Shown: in pieces, positions 23,413 through 35,121 of the stretch
Numbering within the stretch: the first letter of the stretch is position 1
Layout of the letters: every line of letters starts with the position of its first letter
DNA from: Phaseolus vulgaris
Taxonomy: Eukaryota; Streptophyta; Magnoliopsida; Fabales; Fabaceae
Assembly (NCBI RefSeq): GCF_000499845.2
Contig: NC_023749.2
Coordinates: forward strand, 28,470,381 to 28,534,380
Direction of reading: 5' to 3'
Length of the DNA: 64,000 bases
Position numbers and translations under genes: made by a program
The notes under the pieces: model-generated
Told to the model about the DNA's origin: nothing
Databases searched by the model: none
The model's input: only the letters and a program-made list of their open reading frames with translations

Positions 23413-24075
23413 AAGGCCATGTCGTGGTCTCTTTGTATGATTTCTTAGACTATGCCATGCAGTGATGGTATAAGACTGTAATGGACATTGGGCTAAACAA
23501 GAGGTCAGTCGTGGTCTCTTCGTATGATTTGAAAGAATGCATGCGCACGAGGTTTGTTCCTGCCTATTATAGGAAGGAACTCTTGTTCAAGCTCCAACGG
23601 CTTCAACATGGACTTAGTAGTGTAGATGAGTACTTTAAAGAGCTTGAAACAATTTTAACTAAAATTGACATGCATGAAAGTGATGAGTCCAAAATTTCTA
23701 GATTTGTAAGTGGATTGAGAAGGGAAATCCAAGATGTGGTAGAACTTTATGAGTATTCAACATTAGAAAAATTGGTTCACCTTACCATCAAGGTTGAATA
23801 ACAACTTTCAAAGAAAACTCATTTCAAAAACTCTCATAATGATGGCTACTACCAATCATCTTGGAAAAACAAAAATAAATCTTCTTCCAAAAGTTTTCCT
23901 TCAAATGTTGAGAAGGATTCGACTTACAATCCTAGACATTATAAACCCTCCACTTCTACACCTACCAAAACCTCAAGTAAAAATTGTTTTAAATGTTTAG
24001 GTTTAGGGCATATTGCATCCAATTGCCCTTCTAAGAGAAATTTGATGGTTAAAGGGGGGGGGGGGTTGTCATGAA
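23413..24075 (+). pseudogene. gag, unit 2 of the dimeric gypsy
   Basis: N-terminally truncated gag with YRKELLFKLQRLQHGLSSVD, SGLRREIQDVVELYEYS and a zinc-knuckle remnant near 23,985-24,035. Stops break it. Confidence 0.83.
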
Positions 24076-24129
24076 TGATCATAGCTCACAAAGGTCTAGG
24101 TCCCCTACCTCTTCTAGATCCCCAATTGA

Positions 24130-24640
24130 AGAAGAAAGAGAAATTCCATGTGGAGGAGACTTATTATTAGTGAGGCGCATGTTAGGCCAAGTATTAAAGC
24201 CTTTTGATGAAAGTCAAAGGGAAAACATTTTCCACACTAGGTGCCTCATTAATGATAGGTTGTGCTCCTTAATTGTGGATGGGGGGAGTTGTGCAAACGT
24301 GGCAAGCACAAGAGTGGTAGACAAACTTGGGTTACCTACCATCTCTCATGCAAAGCCCTATAAACTTCAATGATTAAGTGAAGAGGGGGAAATAGTAGTA
24401 AACAAACAAGTCCTCATTGCCTTTTCTATTGTTAAATACAAGGATGAGGTTTGTGTGATGTTGTACCTATGGAAGCCACACACATTCTTTTAGGTAGGCC
24501 ATGGAAATTTGATAGAAAAATTTTACATGATGGCCTTACCAACCAAATCTCTTTTACCTTCCCTGGGCATAAGGTCACATTAAAATCTCTCTCACCAAAG
24601 GAGGTCCATGAGGACCACATAAAAATTAAAAAATAAATGA
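24130..24640 (+). pseudogene. Protease, unit 2 of the dimeric gypsy
   Basis: CLINDRLCSLIVDGGSCANV and VVPMEATHILLGRPW repeat the protease of unit 1. A stop near 24,371 and a one-base shift near 24,450 break it. Confidence 0.83.
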
Positions 24641-25016
24641 AAAAGAGAAAGAAAGAAAAGATAAAGCGAGTCACGACATATCATCTTACACAACTAAATT
24701 AATCATGTTGACTCGTGCCATGCTACCAACTGCACCTCCAAGGTTTCCTTCTTCTTTGTCTTTTTCATTCCTAAAAAAATCTAATTACTTGACATCTTGG
24801 ACAAAGAAAATTTGGGATGACCATCAAACACCTCCTAAGGGTTCTCACCTTTTGAGAGGATTTTATCACCAAGCCCTTTCATCCCCAAATATTCTTTCCC
24901 AACATGGCTTGTAAGAAGAGCTTGCCCTTTTGAACTCCCCAAATATATGGGACCAAACTAATTATGTTATTTGCAAAAGTTCTAAATTTGAGGTCGAATT
25001 CTCTTAAACCTGGGGT
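24641..25016 (+). other. 3' internal sequence of unit 2
   Basis: Counterpart of 22,801-23,228. It ends at the right LTR start. No further gene is seen. Confidence 0.6.
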
Positions 25017-26015
25017 TGATACAAACCAAGCCAACAAGGAGATGACCAAGGATGCACATTACCATTCACACTTTGAGAAGTCATCTCCCCAATCAAGTGA
25101 AGACCTCTACAAGGATCTAGCAGACCTCACCAAAGGGAGAAATGGACACAAACCAGAGCATCAAAATTTCTTCCTTCTGGTCTTCTTAAGAACAAAACAA
25201 GTTGTAAATAAATTGGGCTCACTTTAGGGGTCCAAATAGCAAGATAGGCTAGAATAAGGTACCTTTAGCATAATAGGGGGTGTAGTTATCATTTTAGCTT
25301 GTTTCTAGTCCTTTAGGAAGGAAAGTTGACATAGTTTCTAGAACATTAAGCCTAGGGTTCGTTTTATACTTAGTCAAACCCTAAAGGCAACCCCATTTTT
25401 AGGTTTCCCATTCTACCCTTGCTTCTTGTTTTCCAAGGCACCATCTCCTATAAATAGGGTGTCATACTCCTTGTATTTTTACATGTTAATTTTGAAGAGA
25501 AAAGTTACTCTGCACAAATTGTGTGAGAAGTGTGAGGTTTGAATCCTCTTAGCTAGGTCTTATCTTGAGTGGTGTAAGACTCTCAAGTGGCAGCCCTTCA
25601 CACATATTGGTGGCTACCACACCCCAAGTGGCATGAATCCCTCTCACAACCACTCCATAAGCTACTCTTCTTCCACTCTTTTCAATTCATTTCCATTTCA
25701 TATATTTCTTTGTCTTGAACTCTTGCTCTTAGTTATGATTTTGATATATGTTTATGGTTAATCATTTGGTTCGGCCATGACCACCATTGATGCACCTTAT
25801 TTCCATTTCCATTCCTCATTGCATTCCATCTATCACCTTATATTGATTTTTCATCTTTGCCTTTGTGAAGTGAACTTTCACACTTGCTTAACCATTTGGT
25901 TAAGTTCGTCTCCAGTGGGAATCTTCCTTAGGTTTTCACCATAAATTGCTAAATTCCCAACTCTAAGTAAAAGTGTCACCATAAAATGGAACCATATAAA
26001 AATGAGCTCACATCA
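25017..26015 (+). repeat. Right LTR of the dimeric gypsy
   Basis: It runs from TGATACAAACC to GCTCACATCA and has a TATAAATA box at 25,449-25,456. It is clearly more different from the left LTR than LTR pairs of one insertion normally are at the age suggested by the internal copy. Confidence 0.85.
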
Positions 26016-27434
26016 CTTAGGAAGCGATTTGACTAGTCCTTTTGGAACAAGATAATTCTTAAACTTACATGTCCTTGATTTATGACCGAATTTCATATAG
26101 TAAAAACAAGAGAGAGAATACTTTTGAAACTGTTGAAAGAAGAAAAACCTGTTTTTGCTGGAACAAAGAAACTTGACAACTTTTTAACATTCTTCTTTCT
26201 TCCTGGATTATATCCTATACCATTCTTATTAAAGAAAGCATTTTGTGATCCAAACTGAGTTTCAAGATTCTCCCTACCCTTAGTGAAATTGGACAGAGTT
26301 TTTAACAGATATTTTACCTTCTTTTCCAAACCCTTACAATTTTTACAGGTTTTTATAGATGCATGAAAAAATGTTAATTCAAGGTTAACCAACTCAATTT
26401 TAGCTTAAAACAATTTTTTTTTCAAGTGATTTAACCTTTGGTTCAAGTGTGTTATTTGCACTTCTTAGTTTATTCCACATAACAACCAAACCTATTAGCT
26501 TCATCATGGGTTTAAAGGCAATTAATAGTTGATCATAGCTTTCTGAATTAGTTGAGTAATTACTAACTGAATCATAGCTTGATTCTTCATTGTTCAGCAT
26601 GAAGCACATGTTTGCTTCTTCAGTTTTAGTTGATGAATCACTTGATGAAGAGACTTCATTCTCCTCCCAGGAGATACACGCCATTTTTCCTCTACTTTTT
26701 TCAACCTTCTTGCTAGCTTGTTTGTCTTTGTTTTGATTGTTTGGAAAATCAACTTTTATATGACCTAGTTTACCACAGCTAAAGCAAGTGTTCTAACTCA
26801 TGTTCTCTGAGTTTCCTGAACAATGCAGCAGTGGAGAGCCTTGACAAATCTCTGGATTCAGAGATTACAGTTACCTTAGGCTGTCAGCTTCTGCCAAGGA
26901 ACTTCAAAATCTTGATATTTAACTCTTCTTTATGAAAAACCTTTTCAAGCCCTATTAGATGATTTACAATATGTGTAAATCCTTTTTGCACATCAACAAT
27001 GGTCTTTTCTGGTTGAATCCTGAAGAGCTCATATTCCTAAATGAGAGCATGTTTTCTTGCCCTCTTCACATCATCTGTGCCTTCATGGGTTACTTCTAGT
27101 ATTTCCCACATTTCCTTAGTAGAGTTGCACTATGATACCCTGAAAAATTCATCCATATTCAAGGCATAGGTGATAATGTTTTTGTCTAGAAAATCATATT
27201 GTTCATTTTCTCTTTTCACTGTCACTCCATTCAGACCAAGCCTTTTTTAATGTTTCATCTTTAACAACATGCACAGGAACAAAAGTTTCATTTACCACAA
27301 CATCCCAAATTCCCATATCAATAGATTCCATAAAAAAATGTATTTGAATTTTCCATAATGCATAATTCACTCCACCAAACACAGGGGGTCCATTAACAGA
27401 CGTACCCTCAGCAAGGCAATTTAAACTCAGACAT
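26016..27434 (-). pseudogene. Copia-1 gag
   Basis: The start is near 27,434. Decayed minus-strand frames match copia-2 gag and include the zinc-knuckle remnant CGKLGHIKVD, in which the last Cys is lost (26,750-26,800). MACISWEENEVSSSSDSS and KTCKNCKGLEKKVKYLLKTL follow. These are typical of SIRE1/Maximus gag. Multiple stops and frameshifts are present. Confidence 0.82.
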
Positions 27435-27483
27435 ATTGAAATAAAACTTGATTAAGCTACAAGTCCTATCTCTTGATACAAAT

Positions 27484-28396
27484 TGTTGAGATTAGTAGAT
27501 TGTAAGTTTAAGAGGGGGTTAATAGGACTTAGGGAAATTTTCACAAAAGTACTATTTCAAAAATCCTTACAAAAAAATAACAGATTGATTTAAAGAAAAA
27601 CAAATTTAATTCTTTATTCTAGTAGGCAATTTCAGAAATATAACAGATTGATTTTAGAATCAATAGATTTTATTTCTGACTTATCAATTTTGATCTTTAT
27701 CCAAAGAACTGTTATGAACAAAACAGGGATAAAAAACTTGAACACAATGAAATATCAGAGTTTCAATTTTAAAGAACCTTTTAGATAAGATCTTAATTCC
27801 AGATTTAAAGGACACTATTTTATCCATGCAACTTCAAAGATCTATTCAAAATAGTTCTTCAAAGATTTATTCTAGAAACAACAAAATGTAAGTTTGCACC
27901 AATTTTTCTTTTTCGAACATATTTGATACAAGAGATTAAGAACAATTCTTAATTTAATATTGTTTTTAATACACTTATCTTTATGAGTAAATCAGTCAAA
28001 GATCCAGGTTTTCTTGAGTTTAAAGATTGATTAAAATCCTTAGAAACTGGAAGACAGAAAGTGATATATGCCAGAAAATGTTAAAAACAACTAATTCAAT
28101 TTTAAAACAACATATTTGTTTTATCACAAATATCCAGATTTCAGATTTAAAATGCAGTGAATGAGAGAAGAAAGAAGCACACACATATTTATACTAGTTC
28201 ACTCAACATGAGCTACATCCAGTCCCACCTTACACTAAGATGGATTTCACTAAAACCACAACAATCTTTACAAAAAGAATACAAACACACTAGTTCTTGA
28301 AACCTACAAGAACCAGAAGCACAAACTGAAAAACTCTATTTCAGCTGTTTTTTACTTCAAGAAACACTATCAAGAAGCGAACACTGAAACACTTAT
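27484..28396 (-). repeat. Copia-1 5' LTR, first piece
   Basis: It starts TGTTGAG next to a primer site remnant at about 27,470-27,482 (minus strand TGTATCAAGAGA). It matches the start of the copia-2 LTR at 44,585. The LTR continues at 37,498-38,085 and 39,076-39,203. Confidence 0.8.
28392..28396. other. Target site duplication of gypsy-E3, left copy
   Basis: cttat directly before TGTACCGCCC. Identical bases lie at 37,493-37,497. Confidence 0.95.
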
Positions 28397-29174
28397 TGTA
28401 CCGCCCTGGTGGACGGGTGTGATGACGTGGCATCCTGCTACAGTGTCGGCATGTTGACAAGGCGCCAGGTTGGCAGATAGGAAGGAAGTCGGGAGGCACG
28501 TGTGGTCGCCGATTGTTAAGTTGGCGTGTTCCGATTTCCAGTTCACCAGAATAGGCGATCGCCAGGTTGAAGATGAAGTCGCCAGATGTAGACTCAGGCG
28601 ACCAAGCAGTCGGAGATCGCCAGAATAAGCACATCGCCAAAGACGAAGGAGAAGCAGATTATGAAGGCGGCCGGCGAGACCACAGGGAAGGTGTATAAAG
28701 GCCCTAACTCGCCAGTTTCAGTAGAGATCGCACTCCTAAGTTAGCTATGCACTGGGCAGTACCATGCATAAGTAACTTAGCCAAAATAAGAGTAGAAGCA
28801 GCGCCAAGTCAGGGAGCCTCCAGATGATGGCACGTGTACAGTTGGATACGAGCCACGTGTCCAAGTCTGTAACTGCCAGGAGAGAGAAAACCACCGGGTA
28901 TATAAGAGCTCTTAACAGACTTTCTGAGGTACGCATGTTCAGTTCTTACACTTTACGCTTGCGAGTGAGAGAGGATTTGCACGGTTCTCGTTCTTAGTAT
29001 TTGGTGATACCGTCACTGACTTGAGCGTCGGAGTGCGATCGGCCGCAGCGGCGCCGTATCGTTTCTTTGCAGGTTCTTGAGATAGATCCCGAGGAGGAAC
29101 GGAGGTGAGAAGCGGTGCACACGTCGATCCTTTGACGAGGCATTCTCCAGCGCTCCGGTCAACAGGCAGGATCA
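28397..29174 (+). repeat. Left LTR of E3 (plus orientation)
   Basis: A 778-base LTR from TGTACCGCCC to GGATCA. Two CACGTG boxes (28,831-28,836 and 28,854-28,859) precede TATATAAG at 28,899-28,906. Six or more TCGCCA-type motifs lie in 28,550-28,645. Confidence 0.93.
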
Positions 29175-29546
29175 TCAGGCGCCCACCGTGGGACCATGTA
29201 AAGCTTGCTCTCATCCACAGCGTGAGTTCATGGAAGTTTTCGAGGTTTTCGGCGTGGTTGTGTGCTGGTGCAACCGTCGGTCGTAGTTTCTTTGAGTTTC
29301 GTTCGGTGAAGTTTGCGTTTTGAACCGTTCGTTTGGCTTTTCGATCGGTGTATTCGAGTTCTTTCGTTTGCTTGGTTGATTCGCGGGGAAACGGTGGTTT
29401 TTGGTGAAGCTGTGGTTTTCTTCGAAGGTTTGCGGTGTTCTTGGGTTCTTGCGCAGTTTCTTGAGTTTTCTCCGATTGATCGTTGATTCGATCGTGGTTG
29501 AAGTGTTGTTTGCTGTATTTCTGTGGTTCGCTGAAGTTAATGAGAA
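29175..29546 (+). other. Primer binding site and gag leader of E3
   Basis: GGCGCCCACCGTGGGACC begins three bases after the LTR. The remainder is untranslated leader similar to that of E2. No gene is seen. Confidence 0.75.
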
Positions 29547-31867
29547 ATGAGAAGCAATCGTTCCAGTCCCGTGGCGCCTGTCGCAGCTGAAGGCGACGCC
29601 GCCATGACCATGGCGCAGATGGCAGAGATGATGCGCTCGTTGCAGGCAACTGTGGAAGCCTCGCGCGTAGAGCAGGCTAGGATACATGAGGACCTGGTCG
29701 CCTCTCGCGCCCGGAACGAGGAGCTCAGCAAGGTAACTGAGGAGCTGCGTCGAGCTCTTCAGGAGCAGCAGGGACGTTCTTCTGTTGAAGAGGCGGCGCC
29801 GTCTACGCCACCTCGTGTTTTCCCAATGCCTTTTGTCAGGCGATTACCGACACGCCTATTCCCACGAGCGTGGTTCCGGTTAAAGCTGTTTTTACCGGCG
29901 TGGAGGATCCAGAGGCTCATCTGACCACGTTCCACACGCAGATGATGCTGTCGGGAGGGTCAGACGTCGTCTACTGCAAGATGTTCGTAAGTACGCTCCA
30001 GGGAACGGCGATGGAGTGGTTTGTGAGCCTGCCTAATGGCCACATAACCAATTTTCAACAATTCTCGAAAATCTTTGTCGAGCAGTACATTGTGAATAAG
30101 GCACCGCCGAGGGTGTCCTATGATCTGTTTGATATAAGGCAGTACCATGGGGAGTCCCTCAGAGACTACCTCAATCGCTTCGGAGCGCAGATGGTCAGAT
30201 CGCCGGCCAAGGATGAAGAAATGCTGGTCTATGCCTTCAAGAAGGGCGTGCAGCCAGGGCCATTCTGCGAGGCCTTGATCAGGGCTCATCCAGTGAAGTT
30301 TGCTGAAGTCAGGCGACTTGCGGTGGCCCACATCGCCGACGAGAGTGAAGTCGCCGAGAAGAGAGGCAGCGTGGCTCCCGCCAGGCCACGCGCCCAAACC
30401 AGGATCCAGCCGCAGAGGGTGCTGGAAACGGCGGCCGCGGCCAGGAAAGACCAAAGGACTCGCTATCCTTACGATAGGAGAAATAAGGGAAGAAGCCAAG
30501 CGCGCCAACAACCAGCACGCCGGGAATACAATCGCCCGCCTAAGCACAAATTCGTCATGGGACTAGCGAACCTGCTCGCTATCCCTAACATATCTGCTAG
30601 GTTGAAGGCGCCCGAGAAGGTGGGGGACAAGTTGCTGGGATCAAAGCCGGACGCCTGGTGCGAGTTCCACCAGTGTTTTGGCCACAACCTGGACTCGTGT
30701 TTGTCTTTAGGATACCAGCTCGACGATCTGGTTAAGAGCGGGTTCCTAAACGACTATCTGCTGGATAGAAGGACGGGGGGAGCGTCGAGTTCCCAGCCAG
30801 CAGGTGGAGAAGCCCAGCAACACGAGATGCCTATCCATGGGGAGATCCACACCATTGCAGGGGGTTTTTCAGGTGGTGGATGCACTGCATCGCAAAGGAA
30901 AAAGTATGCGCGATCGGTGATGGCAGTAGACATGTTTGAAGATCACTCGCCGGAAGTGGACATCACGTTCACAAAGCAGGATCTTCGGGACGTTGTGCCT
31001 CATGACAACGATCCCATAGTTATTTCGTTGATAACAGCAGGGAGAAAGGTCCACCGAGTTCTGGTGGACCAAGGAAGCTCGGCAGACGTGATGTTCTGGC
31101 CGACTTTCACGCAGCTGGAATTGCCCCTTGACCAGCTAAGGCCCTATGGAGGGTGCTTATATGGGTTCGCTGGCGACCAGGTGCAGGTCAGGGGGTACAT
31201 TGAGCTGAGAACCACGTTTACAAATGAGGCTGGGTCGAGGACGGAGAAAATCAAGTACCTCATAGTAAACGCCCCTTCAGCATATAACATCCTGTTGGGA
31301 AGGCCCACTCTTAACAGGATAGGCGCCATTCCATCGACTCGGCACATGAAGGTGAAGCTACCGTCCATGGAAGGGGTGGTGATCACGATCAAGTCGGATC
31401 AGAAAGAAGCGAAAAGGTGCTATGAGAATAGCCTGAAAAACAAAAGGTCCGTGAGCTATGTAACAACCACCCCACCTCCCGGCGTGAAGCCCAGACCGCC
31501 GCTGCCAGAGGAGGCCGCCGGAAGGGATGTCGAGATGATAGACGCTGAGCTAGGGGAGAGAAATGCTGACCTGGAGGAGGAAGAGGCGCGGAATCGCCCC
31601 GAGGAAGCAAGAGAGCTGGGAATCGCCAAGGCGGTGATCGCCAGAGAATCCAGGCCCAAGCCTGTCGAGCAGTGTCTCGAGAAGGAGATCGGAGGGAAAG
31701 TTTTCAAGCTCGGAAGATCTCTGGAGGTCGATCTCCAGGACCAGATCGCCAAGGTGATTGAGCGGCATCTGGACGCGTTTGCTTGGTCCGCTTCGGACAT
31801 GCCCGGGATCGATCCCGACTTCTTGTGCCATCATCTGGCGATGGACAACATGGTGAGGCCGGTGTGA
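29547..31867 (+). pseudogene. E3 gag-protease and start of RT
   Basis: It starts MRSNRSSPVAPVAAEGDA. A one-base loss near 29,835 (TTTTGTCAGG against TTTTGTTCAGG in E2) shifts the frame, after which it is open for 600 codons. That part holds the gag core, the motif CEFHQCFGHNLDSC, a protease with VLVDQGSSADVMF and the linker to RT. It stops at a TGA (31,865-31,867) where E2 has CGA, a CpG-type transition. Confidence 0.9.
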
Positions 31868-33570
31868 CAAAGAAGAAGAAAATTCAATGAAGGGAGGAGG
31901 CAGGCGATTAGGGACGAAACACAGAAACTCCTCGCTGCAGGCCACATCAGGGAAGTCCAGTACCCTGAATGGTTGGCAAATGTCGTACTGGTGAAGAAGA
32001 GTAACGGAAAATGGCGCATGTGCGTCGATTTCACCGATCTGAACAAAGCTTGCCCAAAGGATTCGTATCCTTTACCGAGCATTGATGCCCTGGTTGATAG
32101 TGCTGCAGGGTGCAAGCTGCTGAGTTTCCTGGATGCCTTCTCGGGCTATAATCAGATCAAGATGCATCCCATGGATGAAGAAAAAACAGCCTTCATGACG
32201 GAGAGGTCGTGCTACTGCTATAAGGTGATGCCGTTTGGGCTGAAGAACGCGGGGGCCACGTACCAGAGGTTGATGGATCGAGTACTTGCACCGATGCTGG
32301 GAAGGAACGTGCAAGCCTACGTCGATGACATGGTCGTGACCTCGCAGGAGAAAAGCAAGCACGTGGTAGACTTGGAAGAAACCATAAGCAGGTCGACGGA
32401 GAGAGCAGCGAGAAGCCATAAGTCTTTGACGCAAGAAACTCTGAGATCGCCGAGAGTTAGAGCATGTCGAGGAGAGAAGGTGGACGTGATGCAGGTCCGC
32501 GCCGCCCATGAGCCAGACACTTGGATAACACAGTACAAGCGGTGCTTGGCAGATGGCCTCCTCCCGCTGGATCCAACAGAAGCTAGGAAGGTAAAGAAAA
32601 ATTCCAGCAAGTATACGTTGATTGATGGCGATCTGTACAGGTTTGGGTTCACTCACCCGCTCTTAGAATGCATACACGGCGAGAAGTGCACGAGGATTAT
32701 GGCAGAGCTCCACGAAGGTATATGTGGAAGCCACGTCGGGGGTCGAGCTCTGGCCGCGAGGACTCTCCGTGCAGGCAAATGAAGTACTTGGTGGTGACGA
32801 TTGAGTACTTCACCAAGTGGATTGAAGCAGAACCAGTGGCCCAGATCACCGCACACAAGATCGAAGGTTTTGTATGGAAGAACATCGTGTGCCGGTTTGG
32901 AGTGCCTAAGCGCCTGGTGTCAGATAATGGGACGCAGTTTGCAAGCCACCTGTTGAAGAAGCTTTGCGAAGGGGTAGGAATTCAACAAGTGTTTGCATCC
33001 GTCGAGCACCCTCAAACAAATGGCCAGGTGGAATCAGCTAATCGGGTGTTGTTGAGAGGTTTGAAGAGAAGGCTTGAGAAAGCCAAGGGAAGTTGGGCTG
33101 AGGAGGTGCCCCGTATAGTCTGGGCGTACCACACCACCGAGCAGTCAGGAACCCACGAGACCCCGTTTAGCTTGGTCTACGGGTGTGACGCCATGATTCC
33201 AGTGGAGATCCAGGAGAGCTCGCCGAGATTCCAGAACTTTGTAGAGGGAGACTCGAATGAAGAGAGAAGGCTGAACCTGGATCTGCTGGATGAAGTCAGG
33301 GAAGAAGCGAGGCTGAAGGCTGAGGCGGTGAAGAGGAGGATCGAGCGAAGATACAACTCAAAGGTGGTGCCAAGGCAGTTTAGAGAAGGCGATCTGGTGA
33401 TGAGGAAGGCCCACCAGTACGAGATGGAGAATAAACTATCACCCAAGTGGACCGGACCGTTCAGAATAACCGAGGCGCTCGGGAACGGGGCCTACCACTT
33501 AGAGACGCTGGAAGGAGGGGCGATTCCTCGCACCTGGAACGCCACACACCTGAAGTTGTACTATAGTTAA
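31868..33570 (+). pseudogene. E3 reverse transcriptase and integrase remnants
   Basis: RT is intact from RRRKFNEERRQ through YVDDMVVTSQEKSKHVVDLE. Near 32,384 the sequence jumps to the pre-integrase region, deleting the RT end and both RNase H domains. Near 32,778 a second deletion removes the HHCC finger and the first catalytic Asp; short repeats CAGGCA-like flank it. The rest of the integrase (SDNGTQF, NGQVESANRVL) and its C-terminal tail are open to TAA at 33,568. It cannot encode working enzymes. Confidence 0.9.
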
Positions 33571-33814
33571 GAGCTTTGTAAGTAAAGACAAACACAATGT
33601 TATATTACAATGTCTCTGTTAAAACAGTTTGAAGGGGGCGCTCTTTTTTCCCTAAGGAGGGTTTTTAATGAGGCCACCCAATAAAAGAAGAGTTTTCGAA
33701 GTATAAGGTGTTTCCAGATTGCATGAGTGCTATTTTCAAAAGTTTTGAAGAAAGACCTTGTCATTTGTACATGATTTAAGGCAAGAAAAGATATGTCGCG
33801 TGTTTTCTAAAAAG
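33571..33814 (+). other. Post-pol region of E3 with conserved block
   Basis: GAAGGGGGCGCTCTTTTTTC, GGTTTTTAATGAGGCCACCC and AATAAAAG at 33,630-33,690 match the blocks after pol in E2 and C. Confidence 0.6.
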
Positions 33815-34520
33815 TTTTAAGTCCTCATCGTTTTTCGGCGATTGGAGGCACCAGTTAAGTTTTAAAGTCCTCATCGTTTTTCGGCGATTAGAGGCACCAG
33901 TTAAGTTTTTAAGTCCTCATCGTTTTTCGGCGATTAGAGGCACCGGTTAAGTTTTAAGTCCTCATCGTTTTTCGGCGATTGGAGGCACCAGTTAAGTTTT
34001 AAAGTCCTCATCGTCTTTCGGCGATCGGAGGCACCAGATGAAAGACCTCAACGCCCCCGCGCGTCTTGAGGCAAGTAAAAGACCTCCTCGCCGTTGAGCG
34101 AGTGCAGGCGAGAAAGAGAAAACGTCCTCCGTGTTTCTGGGAGCGAGAAGATGTAACTCCTGGGGCAACGTAGAGGCAAGTAAAAGACCTCCTCGCCGTT
34201 GAGCGAGTGCAGGCGAGAAAGGTCCTCAGTGCATCTAGGGGGGAGGAGATGTACACCCTGGGCAAGTTGAGGCACCGGATAAAGTCCTTATCGCCGTTGT
34301 GCGAGCTAAGGCCAATTAAAGACCTCCTCGCCGTCGAGCGAGTGCAGGCGAGAAAGGTCCTCAGTGCATCTAGGGGGGAGGAGATGTACACCCTGGGCAA
34401 GTTGAGGCACCGGATAAAGTCCTTCTCGCCGTCGAGCGAGTTAAGGCCATTTAAAGACCTTCTCGCCGATGAGCGAGTTCAGGCGAGTTAATGACCTTCT
34501 CGTTTATGTGCGAGCATAGG
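33815..34520. repeat. Post-pol tandem repeats of E3
   Basis: About five units of roughly 46 bases with the core CATCGTTTTTCGGCGATTGG are followed by mixed longer units with CCTCGCCGTTGAGCGAGTGC and GGGAGGAGATGTACACCCTG. The units correspond to E2's but in different copy numbers. The block at about 34,180-34,300 is repeated at 34,320-34,410. Confidence 0.9.
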
Positions 34521-35121
34521 CAAGATAAAATCCTTCTCGTCTCGGACGAGTTCGGGTATGGTGAAGAGGGTGGAAGAAGCTTGAAAGGTGGCTAAGGTAG
34601 GTTCGAAGAGAACGCCTAGTCAGCCGGTCTTTTGCTCTGAAGTTCAGGGGGGCAAAGGAAGATTCTAAAACACGTCTCTACCCCAGATAAAGAAACGATT
34701 GCCAAAGCATGAGGCTAGGGAAAGCTGGTATTACCAGGAGGTCTTGGCGATCGGGAAAAGGTCAAACACGACGAGAAGATTGAAAGACTTGTTTGATGAA
34801 GCAGGTCGAGTGGGACGTTGTTTGAGCCAATGATTGAGTTACAGTTCGTTGCTTGGAAGGTATTCTTATGATCAGGTTAGTGCCTCAAGAGTACCAGTTG
34901 TTTAAAGCGATTATTGCTTAAATTTGAAGTGGGTCGAAGCAGTTACAGTCGAAAGGTTGTGTTTGCGAAATTGTTAAGTTAAACTCGACAAAGTTAAACA
35001 TACAAAGAAGGTGAAAGCGCTTAAAGAAGTCAGAAGAAAGAATATCCAAGTTTGCGATTGAAATAAGTAACTGTTCAAAACACATATGCACGAGTTTTTT
35101 ACAAGGTATATGCAAGCAAAA
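34521..35121. other. Non-coding stretch before the E3 accessory exon
   Basis: Counterpart of 10,102-10,734 in E2 in the other orientation. It is the 3' UTR side of the minus-strand exon. I see no gene. Confidence 0.6.

Larger units (their letters stand above)
19400..26015 (+). mobile_element. Recombined dimer of a gag-protease-only Ty3/gypsy
   Basis: The layout is LTR, gag, protease, about 180 bases of a second LTR start, then gag, protease and LTR again. Neither unit holds RT, RNase H or integrase, and both join the protease to the same 3' sequence. So the deletion predates the dimer and the family was mobilised in trans. Flanking bases are aattc on the left and cttag on the right, not a target duplication. 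The host copia sequence on the two sides is non-contiguous. Confidence 0.8.
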
